From Bacteroidetes bacterium UBA6221 (GTDB lineage Bacteria; Bacteroidota; Bacteroidia; Chitinophagales; Chitinophagaceae), in assembly GCA_002421685.1 (NCBI GenBank), contig DISB01000016.1:252245-316244 (forward strand): a stretch of DNA of 64,000 bases. Direction: 5' to 3'. This document shows, piece after piece, positions 41,391 to 49,145 of the stretch. Each line of letters opens with the position of its first letter. Positions within the stretch are counted from its first letter, which is position 1. The notes beneath the pieces were generated by a model that was given only the letters and a program-made list of their open reading frames with translations, was not told the DNA's origin and made no database searches. A program made the position numbers and the translations under genes.

Positions 41391-44300
41391 CTATTTATTT
41401 GCGAGATAATTTAATTCAGTTATTATTTCATTCAGTTCTTTCAGGGCCTCGTAATATCCATTGGAGATGGCAATGGATTGGTTAATCAACATAGTGTATT
41501 CGAGATAGCTTATATCGCCTTGCATAAATTTTTCACGGGCGGCATTAATAATTTCAGTGGCGTTTTTCAATCCCTTTGTTTCAAAGTAGGCTACCGTCTC
41601 TGAGTTCTTCCGGTAACGCGCCAGGGCCTGGCCATAGCGCACTGCAAGGGCCCGTTCACCGTCTTGCACCTGCAACTCCGCCGCGCGCCTGTTCACCGAC
41701 AACGCCTTCAACCGTGCGTTTTGCGAAAAGAAAGCAATAGGTATCGCTACCCCTATCAATCCAGAGCCAAACCTGTCATTCTGCGTATAGTACTGCTCCA
41801 CATTGCCTACTTTTTGCCAGCCGCTATAGCTCTGGTTGGAATAACCCCCTGTTATCTCCGGCAACAACCGGGCCTTCTCCAACTGGTGTTGGGTAACAGC
41901 AATCCGCTGCTGTTGTTGCAGGTACAATATATCCGGGTGACTATTAAGCCGCTCTGCAGTGAACAGAGGCGCAGGCAACTTCAATGCAATATCGCGTGGC
42001 CTGTACAATGTATCAGTTTGCAGCAGGTATGCAAACCTGGCCTGTAGTATTTCTATATCGGCTTGCATTTGCTGCAATTGGAGATATATCTGCCCGCGTT
42101 GGTTCTCCGCGGTAGCTTTCTCCAATATATCTGAGGCACCCAGGTTATACCTTAATACCGCCTTTTTATAGAACTCTTCATAAACACTATCTGCATACCC
42201 CAGCAGCTTCTTCTTTTGCAGGATAATATTTATTTCATTGTACAGCAAGGTCACTTGTTTCACTAACTCCTTCTCCCTGCGCAGCAGTTGAATTTCCGCT
42301 GCCTTCCACTCTTCGCCCAGCAGTTCGCGCTGCTTTGTATACACCAGCGGGAAAGATATCGTTTGCGTAATGCTGTACCGTGTATCGTTGTATGCACTGT
42401 TGATATTGCCCCACTCTGCAGCCACTTCAGTTTTCCCAATATCCCAGGCCGTACCGGTCATCTTTCGGTAATATTCAGTTGACAGTCGCTGGCTGCGCAC
42501 CTGCAGGTTGTTGCGCAAGGCTGTATCAATAGCCGCTTCAAGGGATATAGCCGGCTGGGCAAATGACAAGGCCGGAGTTGACAACAACAACACTAATATT
42601 ATTGAACGAGGCTTCATCCGGGAACTGATTTTTTCAAATAAGATAAATAATACGGGCAGCAGGAACAAAGTGAGAAAAGTAGCCGCTACGAGGCCACCGA
42701 TGACAACCGTTGCAAGAGGTCGCTGCACCTCGGCGCCTGCGCCATGACTGAGCGCCATCGGCAAAAAGCCCAGCGATGCCACTGATGCGGTCATCAGGAC
42801 CGGCCTTAACCTGGCTTTCGCTCCCCGCAGCACTATTTCACGAAGATCAGTCATGCCTTCAGCTTTCAGTCGCCTGAACTCAGCTATCAGCACAATACCA
42901 TTCAACACCGCAACACCAAACAAGGCTATAAAACCTACTCCTGCGCTGATGCTGAAAGGCATTCCCCTTAATGCGAGTGCGAAAATGCCACCGATAGCAG
43001 AGAGCGGAATAGCGGTGTATATGATAAGGCCGTGCTTAACCGAACCAAAAGCGAAATACAATAACAGGAAAATGAGCGCTAACGCTAAAGGAACAACTAT
43101 AGATAACCGTTTCTGCGCAGCCACAAGGTTTTCGAATGCACCCCCGTAAGTAATATAATAGCCCGGCGGAAGGGCTAACTGCTCTGCCTTGGCCTGCAGT
43201 TCATTCACTATCGTTTTTACATCCCTGTTCCTGACGTTGAACCCTACTATTATTCTTCTTTTAGCATCCTCTCTTTGTATCTGGTTGGGGCCATCTTTTA
43301 CCTGTACTGTTGCCAGTTGGTGCAAGGGCACCTGGCTGCCATTGGGTGCCGGTATCAGCAGGTTGGCCACGTCATCAAGGTTTTTTTGCCTGTCACCGGC
43401 CAGGCGTACTACTATGTCAAACCTCCGCTCCTGCTCAAACAACATGCCCCTGGCCTGGCCGCCAAACGCGGTATTTACCACATTGTTTACCGCTTCAATA
43501 TCCAGGCCATGGGCGGCAATCGCTGCCCGGTTGTATTCAATAACTATCTGCGGCAAGCCTGTCACCGCTTCTACATAAATATCCCTGGCCCCTTCAATAC
43601 TCGATGCCAGCTTACCAAGCTTTTCAGCATAGAGGGCAAGCGTATCCAGGTCTTCGCCAAATATTTTACATACAACATCCTGTTTAGCCCCTGTCATCAG
43701 TTCATTAAATCGCATTTGCACGGGATATTGAAAACCGGTGGTTACGCCCGGCACTTCCGTGATGGCTGCGCTCATTTTATCCGCCAGTTCAGGAAAAGTT
43801 TTCGCGGATGTCCATTCTTTTTTGTCTTTAAGAATGATCATCAGGTCGCTGGCTTCCATCGGCATAGGGTCTGTTGGAATTTCACCGCTGCCTATCTTGG
43901 TAACTATCTTCTCTATTTCGGGAAACCTGTCCAGCAATATGGCAGATGCTTTTTGAGTGGCATCAATAGTCGTATTCAGGTTACTGCCGGTAAGTACACG
44001 TGTATCTGCAGCAAAGTCACCTTCCTCCAACTGGGGAATAAATTCCCCACCTAACGTAGAGAGCACGAACAATGCAATAACAAATAAACCTGCGGATATG
44101 CTGATAACCAGCTTAGGGAAGCTGATGACCTTAGCCAATAACCTGTGATACCTTTCACCCAGCCGATCCATCATCCTCTCCGACCAGGACAATTTATGTG
44201 ATATCTTTTTGCTGATGACCAATGCACTCATCATAGGAACGTATGTGAGCGACAACAGGAATGCACCGATCAGCGCAAAGGCGACAGTCTCCGCCATAGG

Positions 44301-45734
44301 CCTGAACATTTTTCCCTCGATGCCCTGCAGCGTGAGTATGGGCAGGTACACTATGAGAATAATTACCTGGCCAAAAACGGCGCTGTTCATCATCTTAGAT
44401 GCAGATGATCTTACCTCTGTATCCATATCGGCCTGCGTAAGCCGTGTAACATTCCTGAACCGGGCGGAATGGTGCAGCCTGTGCATTACCGCCTCCACGA
44501 TTATTACCGCGCCATCCACTATCAGGCCAAAATCCAGCGCACCCAGGCTCATCAGGTTACCGCTTACGCCAAACAGGTTCATCATAATGACCGCAAAGAG
44601 CATGGATAACGGAATAATGGATGCAACCAGTAACCCGGCACGTATATTACCCAAAAACAAAACAAGGATAAACACCACTATCAGCGCGCCTTCCAGCAGG
44701 TTCTTTTCTACAGTACTGATGGCGTTATTTACCATTTTTGTCCTGTCGAGGAAGGGTTCGATAATTACCCCTTCAGGCAGGGTATTTTGTATCTTCCCGA
44801 CACGTTCTTTTATATCTTTTATCACTTTGCCGCTGTTGGCGCCTTTCAGCATCATCACCACCGCCCCGGACACCTCACCCTCAGCATTGTAGCACATTGC
44901 ACCATAACGTACTGCCGAACCGATACGCACCTCTGCCACATCCCTGATAAAAACCGGTATACCGCCCGATGTTTGTTTTACGGGTATATTTTCCAGGTCG
45001 GAAATACTTTGTGCCAGCCCCTCGCTTCTTATATACAACACCGCGGGCCCCTTCTCTATATAAGCCCCCCCGGTATTCGCATTATTATTTTCCAGGGCAG
45101 TAAAAATGTCATTGATGGTTACGTTATACGAGGCCAGTTTCGACGTGTTGACAGCCACTTCATATTGCTTGAGGTATCCGCCAAAGCTGCTTACATCGGC
45201 CACGCCCTCTACACCCAGCAATTGTCTGCGTATGATCCAGTCCTGTATAGTACGCAGTTCAGCAGCATCATATTTACCTTCATATCCCGGTTTTGGCCTT
45301 ACTACGTATTGGTATATCTCGCCCAGCCCGGTAGTTACCGGGGCGAGAAAAGGTTCCGCCATCCCTGAAGGCAAATCGTTTTGTACACGCAACAAGCGCT
45401 CCGCAACCTGTTGCCGCGCCCAATAGATATCAACGTCGTCGCTGAATACGATGGTAACCAACGATAAGCCGAACCTTGAAAAACTACGTATCTCTTTAAG
45501 CCCCGGGATATTATTGTTCGCTTGTTCGATAGGGAAAGTTATCAGCCGCTCCACATCCGGCGCTCCCAGCGATGGCACTATAGTAATTACCTGTACCTGG
45601 TTGTCAGTAATATCAGGCACTGCGTCTACGGGCAACCTTGTCAGTTCGTAACTGCCATAGCTTATCAAACCCAGCACAAATAATATGATGATGAGTTTGT
45701 TCTTAATTGAAAACTCAATGATCCTGTTTAGCAT
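41391..45734 (-). CDS. CusA/CzcA-type heavy-metal RND pump fused to a TolC-like outer-membrane channel
   Basis: A 1447-residue protein. Residues 1 to about 1035 are an RND pump: RLPVDAVPDITDNQVQV near the start and SLGALDFGLIVDGAVIIVEAV with the charged residues of the proton relay in the metal (HME) class. From Met1040 there is a signal-like stretch (MKPRSIILVLLLSTPALSFAQ), then TolC-type helices (ISLEAAIDTALRNNLQVRSQ). No stop codon separates the parts. CzcC is normally a separate protein; this fusion is known in Bacteroidota. It should expel metal ions such as Cu or Zn/Co/Cd; which ones is not visible. Confidence 0.93.
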   Translation of the reverse strand: MLNRIIEFSIKNKLIIILFVLGLISYGSYELTRLPVDAVPDITDNQVQVITIVPSLGAPDVERLITFPIEQANNNIPGLKEIRSFSRFGLSLVTIVFSDDVDIYWARQQVAERLLRVQNDLPSGMAEPFLAPVTTGLGEIYQYVVRPKPGYEGKYDAAELRTIQDWIIRRQLLGVEGVADVSSFGGYLKQYEVAVNTSKLASYNVTINDIFTALENNNANTGGAYIEKGPAVLYIRSEGLAQSISDLENIPVKQTSGGIPVFIRDVAEVRIGSAVRYGAMCYNAEGEVSGAVVMMLKGANSGKVIKDIKERVGKIQNTLPEGVIIEPFLDRTKMVNNAISTVEKNLLEGALIVVFILVLFLGNIRAGLLVASIIPLSMLFAVIMMNLFGVSGNLMSLGALDFGLIVDGAVIIVEAVMHRLHHSARFRNVTRLTQADMDTEVRSSASKMMNSAVFGQVIILIVYLPILTLQGIEGKMFRPMAETVAFALIGAFLLSLTYVPMMSALVISKKISHKLSWSERMMDRLGERYHRLLAKVISFPKLVISISAGLFVIALFVLSTLGGEFIPQLEEGDFAADTRVLTGSNLNTTIDATQKASAILLDRFPEIEKIVTKIGSGEIPTDPMPMEASDLMIILKDKKEWTSAKTFPELADKMSAAITEVPGVTTGFQYPVQMRFNELMTGAKQDVVCKIFGEDLDTLALYAEKLGKLASSIEGARDIYVEAVTGLPQIVIEYNRAAIAAHGLDIEAVNNVVNTAFGGQARGMLFEQERRFDIVVRLAGDRQKNLDDVANLLIPAPNGSQVPLHQLATVQVKDGPNQIQREDAKRRIIVGFNVRNRDVKTIVNELQAKAEQLALPPGYYITYGGAFENLVAAQKRLSIVVPLALALIFLLLYFAFGSVKHGLIIYTAIPLSAIGGIFALALRGMPFSISAGVGFIALFGVAVLNGIVLIAEFRRLKAEGMTDLREIVLRGAKARLRPVLMTASVASLGFLPMALSHGAGAEVQRPLATVVIGGLVAATFLTLFLLPVLFILFEKISSRMKPRSIILVLLLSTPALSFAQPAISLEAAIDTALRNNLQVRSQRLSTEYYRKMTGTAWDIGKTEVAAEWGNINSAYNDTRYSITQTISFPLVYTKQRELLGEEWKAAEIQLLRREKELVKQVTLLYNEINIILQKKKLLGYADSVYEEFYKKAVLRYNLGASDILEKATAENQRGQIYLQLQQMQADIEILQARFAYLLQTDTLYRPRDIALKLPAPLFTAERLNSHPDILYLQQQQRIAVTQHQLEKARLLPEITGGYSNQSYSGWQKVGNVEQYYTQNDRFGSGLIGVAIPIAFFSQNARLKALSVNRRAAELQVQDGERALAVRYGQALARYRKNSETVAYFETKGLKNATEIINAAREKFMQGDISYLEYTMLINQSIAISNGYYEALKELNEIITELNYLANK

Positions 45735-45817
45735 AAAAAACCCTTATTGCATTATAATATAGTAGTTTCGCATGGTCTATTGCATAACTACAAGAAAGCA
45801 GAATGATATTGGGTGTC

Positions 45818-46198
45818 CTATGCCCTGGGCGGCTGCCAGATATTAGACAGTGATTCAGCAGAATGGAATGGTGATGCATACAAGGGTATCTTTTTCTCAT
45901 GTGAATCGAAAAGCAATTCCTGCGTTACTATACTTTCAGCGGACGGAAAAAAGGTAAATACCAGCGACGAACTGTTGTACTGTTTAAATGGCAATTGCAT
46001 GTCACGATCATGGTCGGCACGTTGTACATCGTCCTGCGCATAGTGTATTGCCAGGTAATCGAAGATGCCGATATGCCCGTCGAGGTTTTTGTGCTCGTTA
46101 TAATGTTCTATCAGCTCCGTAAACTTAAAAAACTCATTTACAGGCGTCTGTACCAGCACCATCACCATGAATATCAATATGGATATAACCCGTGTCAA
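45818..46198 (-). CDS. Small exported protein at the metal efflux locus
   Basis: A 126-residue protein with a hydrophobic N-terminus (ISILIFMVMVLVQTPV) and a His/Asp/Glu-rich middle: IEHYNEHKNLDGHIGIFDYLAIHYAQDDVQRADHDRDMQLPF. It lies 83 bp upstream of the pump gene on the same strand and is probably co-transcribed. The density of potential metal ligands suggests periplasmic metal binding or sensing. I recall similar unnamed proteins beside CzcA genes in other Bacteroidota, but no function is established. Confidence 0.7.
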   Translation of the reverse strand: MTRVISILIFMVMVLVQTPVNEFFKFTELIEHYNEHKNLDGHIGIFDYLAIHYAQDDVQRADHDRDMQLPFKQYNSSSLVFTFFPSAESIVTQELLFDSHEKKIPLYASPFHSAESLSNIWQPPRA

Positions 46199-46251
46199 CT
46201 ATGCAAAATTAGTAAAACTACAGGTATCTTAAGTGACAAAAGTCACTTCGG

Positions 46252-46473
46252 CTATATATTGTAGTAAGTACCGGCAATGCCAGTTGCCAGCAGGGCTATG
46301 AGCAACAGCCAGAAAAACAGGCCAAATGTGATACCAAGAGCTACTGCTTCTTCCTGTTCTTCCAGGTCCTGCGAGGTAACACGTGTGGTAATACTGCCGG
46401 GAGTGCGACGGGGAAGACGCGGCAATAAAGCGCCGATGAGCAGTATTACAAAAAACGCAATGGCAGCATACAC
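46252..46473 (-). CDS. Small two-span membrane protein
   Basis: A 73-residue protein with hydrophobic segments at about 2-18 (YAAIAFFVILLIGALLP) and 47-68 (ALGITFGLFFWLLLIALLATG) around a polar loop. The two-helix pattern is convincing for a real gene, but length is short and I recognise no family. It lies 53 bp upstream of the His-rich gene on the same strand and divergent from the metallo-hydrolase. Confidence 0.5.
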   Translation of the reverse strand: MYAAIAFFVILLIGALLPRLPRRTPGSITTRVTSQDLEEQEEAVALGITFGLFFWLLLIALLATGIAGTYYNI

Positions 46474-46583
46474 GGCCCAGGTTTCTCATCTTGTAATGCT
46501 CCTTACTTTATACAACAACGGTTTATACATAATGTTGAAATAGTTGTTTGCCATATAGCCGGATGTTGTTTTCTTTGCTCCTG

Positions 46584-47411
46584 ATGTCACTCTTTGTCGC
46601 TTCACTGAACTCGGGTAGTAATGGCAATTGCTACTATGTAGGCAACGGCAGCGAGGCCGTGCTGGTAGATGCCGGTATCTCCTGCAGGGAAACCGAACGA
46701 CGCATGGCCCGCCTGAACCTGTCGCTGAAAACCGTAAAGGCCATTTTTATTTCGCATGAACATAGCGACCATATAAAAGGTGTTACAGTCCTTTCAAAGA
46801 AATATAACCTTCCTGTTTATATCACCGAAACGACCGCCCGGTTTGGCAGGTTAAATATAGACAGGTCATTAGCCCGGACATTTGCAGCCGATGAAACCAT
46901 CAGCATCAATAGCCTGTCGGTAACGCCGTTCGCAAAACACCACGATGCAGGCGACCCGCATAGCTTTGTAGTGGAAGGCAATGGTGTAATCGTGGGCGTT
47001 TTTACAGACATAGGCAATGTATGCGATAAGCTGACTATGCATTTCAAGGGCTGCCATGCAGCATTCCTGGAGGCTAATTATGATGCCGACATGCTGGAAA
47101 ACGGCAGGTACCCCATACACCTGAAGCGTAGAATAAGGGGTGGCAAGGGACACCTTTCCAACCACGAGGCGCTGGAATTATTCAACACCCATAGGCCCGC
47201 CCATATGAGCCATTTGTTCCTGGCGCACCTGTCGGCAGAGAACAATAACCCGGAGTTGGTGAACGAACTGTTCTCAGCCCATGCGGGTGATGTGCAGGTG
47301 GTAGTGGCATCAAGGTACCGGGAAACCGAGGTGTTTCATATCCGCAGACATGATGAAATGATACACGAACCGGTCCCGCTAATGCATAGCAGGCAGGCCA
47401 GTTTGTTTTAG
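46584..47411 (+). CDS. YycJ-type metallo-beta-lactamase-fold hydrolase
   Basis: A 275-residue protein from ATG 46584, chosen because family members begin MSLFVASLNSGSNGNCYYVG. The metal site HEHSDH is at 58-63 within AIFISHEHSDHIKG, then HHDAGDPHSF and HLSNHEALELF. Such proteins (YycJ/WalJ) are predicted exonucleases or phosphodiesterases linked to cell-wall regulation or DNA repair. The neighbours do not tell which. All metal ligands that I can check are present. Confidence 0.9.
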   Translation: MSLFVASLNSGSNGNCYYVGNGSEAVLVDAGISCRETERRMARLNLSLKTVKAIFISHEHSDHIKGVTVLSKKYNLPVYITETTARFGRLNIDRSLARTFAADETISINSLSVTPFAKHHDAGDPHSFVVEGNGVIVGVFTDIGNVCDKLTMHFKGCHAAFLEANYDADMLENGRYPIHLKRRIRGGKGHLSNHEALELFNTHRPAHMSHLFLAHLSAENNNPELVNELFSAHAGDVQVVVASRYRETEVFHIRRHDEMIHEPVPLMHSRQASLF

Positions 47412-48020
47412 CCTCTCAGTTCAGTTATATATAAAGCAAAGTTACTAACTGAGAAATTTGTTGTCAGTTGTTGCAATTTTTCGTGAGAAACAATTTTTCA
47501 TTTTTTGCCCAGATAGTTGGTATTCAATACTAAATCCTGACTTTGCCCCAAATCGGTCGCAACAACCGGGAATATTTCATTATACGTAAGTGTTTTACGC
47601 TTATTTGGCAAAAGCCGATTCCTCTTTAAATTCCTCTCCCCGGCTTGAAAGCCGGGACAATTGATAAGGCGTACCCCAGGTACTTTAACCACAAAGAATG
47701 CTATGTACTGAAGTTGCGCAAAGAGCATTTCGTTTTCAAAGAGCGTATCGCCATAATACGAATAATACAAATATACGTATTTTTGTTGTAGTAGAAAAAG
47801 AAAAAGTGGATTGACGGGTATTATGTATGGCACGGAGACTCCACTTGCAGAGTCTGTCAGTATTATTATAGCTAATTTATTCGTTTGGCAGAGAGTGGCT
47901 TCCCCGTGAACCCGTTGGTACAAATCTCGAACCAGATAATTAACGGATTGGCAATATTATGTATCTAGACATCTGGAAATACAGTATTTTACAAACAGTA
48001 TTATAGTCTAAATATTGTTT
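47412..48020. other. Intergenic region of 609 bp before the TIR gene
   Basis: A minus-strand frame at 47498-47923 is not convincing as a gene. An 8-bp hairpin CCCGGCTT-GA-AAGCCGGG is at 47639-47656. A segment resembling a tRNA 3' end is at 47906-47934. The AT content rises toward 48000. Confidence 0.6.
47906..47934 (+). repeat. Left member of an imperfect direct repeat flanking the TIR gene
   Basis: GTGAACC and TCGAACCA occur here 14 bp apart, and again in the same order and orientation at 49054-49077, 9 bp apart. Between them each copy has TTGG. TCGAACC is the complement of a tRNA T-loop. Confidence 0.4.
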
Positions 48021-48890
48021 ATGAGAATTTTCCTAATCACACCGTTCAGTAGTGAATTTAATGATATTTCTTCTCTAATCAAAGAAGCCATCATTTCTTT
48101 AGGCCATACTTATATTAGAGCTGATGAAATTTTGGGAACAGGTTATATTATTAATCAAATACAAAATGAAATTAAAAGTGCTGATTTTGTAATAGCTGAT
48201 ATTTCCACAGGTAATGCAAATGTGATGTATGAATTGGGTATGGCTTGGGCTTTAGGTATTCCAGTATTGCCTATAACACAAAGAGGGGATCATATCCCTT
48301 TTGATATTGCTTCAGTTAGAACAATAATATATGATAGAAATCGATTGAATGAAACATTAATTAGGCCAATTCGCAATTTTTTGACTCATAGTAATTTTGA
48401 AATATTTCTTAAAAAAGAGAGTATAGAGATTGCAAAAGAGCGACAAGAAAAGAAAACGGTATTCATTAGTTATAGTCATGTTGATTTAGAATACTTAAAT
48501 AGACTTAAAATTCACTTAAGACCATTTGAAAAAAAAGGAGTAATAGATTTTTGGGAAGATACTAAGATAAAGGCAGGAGAAAAATGGAAAGAAAAAATAG
48601 AATGGGCTTTAGAAAAGGCGGCTATAGCAATACTGTTAGTCAGTGCAGACTTTCTCGCATCAGACTTTATTATAGATAATGAACTTCCTCCTTTACTTAA
48701 AGCAGCTGAAGAAAAAGGTAAAATAATTTTACCTGTAATACTTAGACCTTGTCGATTTACTAAGGAAGTGCATCTTTCTCAATTTCAATCAATAAATGAT
48801 CCTAAGAAACCTATTAGTAAACTGGATGATAATGGTAAGGAAGAAGTCTATGTAGAAATAGCAAACTATATCGATGATTTTGTAAAATAA
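48021..48890 (+). CDS. Deoxyribosyltransferase-like plus TIR domain protein, putative defence effector
   Basis: A 289-residue protein from ATG 48021. Residues 1-115 have SADFVIADISTGNANVMYELGMAWALGIPVLPITQ, resembling nucleoside 2-deoxyribosyltransferase/TIR-like domains, with Glu71 at the usual catalytic place. Residues 146-289 are a TIR domain: TVFISYSHVDLEYLNRL, GVIDFWEDTKIKAGEKWKEKI and LLVSADFLASDFIIDNELPPLL, with Glu221 the candidate NAD-cleaving glutamate. Bacterial TIR proteins often deplete NAD during phage defence. The gene is isolated and AT-rich, which suggests transfer. No partner sensor is adjacent; the N-terminal domain might be the sensor. Confidence 0.85.
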   Translation: MRIFLITPFSSEFNDISSLIKEAIISLGHTYIRADEILGTGYIINQIQNEIKSADFVIADISTGNANVMYELGMAWALGIPVLPITQRGDHIPFDIASVRTIIYDRNRLNETLIRPIRNFLTHSNFEIFLKKESIEIAKERQEKKTVFISYSHVDLEYLNRLKIHLRPFEKKGVIDFWEDTKIKAGEKWKEKIEWALEKAAIAILLVSADFLASDFIIDNELPPLLKAAEEKGKIILPVILRPCRFTKEVHLSQFQSINDPKKPISKLDDNGKEEVYVEIANYIDDFVK

Positions 48891-49019
48891 CTAAGTATAG
48901 CAAGTATAAATTATGCATAAATGAGACAAAGATTTGACAAGGACAACTTTATTGTACTCGAACCAGGTTGAGATTGAAAATGATGAGTTTATAAAACTTA
49001 CATATAGAATATAAAAACA

Positions 49020-49046
49020 AAAAGCCACTGATAATCAGTGACTTTT
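49020..49046 (+). terminator. Terminator downstream of the TIR gene
   Basis: A 12-bp stem with one mismatch around TAA (AAAAGCCACTGA with TCAGTGACTTTT), 130 bp after the stop. The T-run is part of the stem. Confidence 0.55.
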
Positions 49047-49053
49047 ACATTAA

Positions 49054-49077
49054 GTGAACCTCTTGGGATTCGAACCA
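49054..49077 (-). other. tRNA 3'-end-like fragment, possible attachment-site remnant
   Basis: On the minus strand it reads TGGTTCGAATCCCAAGAGGTTCAC: a T-loop TTCGAAT followed by CCCAAG and a possible acceptor 3' strand. No complete tRNA precedes it; the 5' half of the T-stem is mismatched. Integrative elements often leave such pieces. See the related copy at 47906. Confidence 0.45.
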
Positions 49078-49090
49078 CATCAAAAAACAA

Positions 49091-49120
49091 AAAAGCCGCC
49101 CCAAACGAATTGAGGCGGCC
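49091..49120 (-). terminator. Terminator of the Ig-like repeat gene
   Basis: On the minus strand GCCGCCTCAA and its near-complement enclose a TTCG-containing loop and are followed by TTTTTT. It lies 25 bp after the stop at 49146. Confidence 0.8.
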
Positions 49121-49145
49121 TTGTTATTGATGATTGTTACTACTA

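Noticed and set aside
47498..47923. A 141-codon minus-strand reading frame between the metallo-hydrolase and the TIR gene
   Set aside because: The composition is not protein-like, it has no family landmarks, and it covers the left tRNA-like repeat and a GC hairpin. Intergenic sequence is the better explanation.
48950..48978. A third CTCGAACCAGG segment near the end of the TIR region, resembling a tRNA T-arm
   Set aside because: Only the central TCGAACCA agrees and the flanking arms do not pair, so it is most likely chance.
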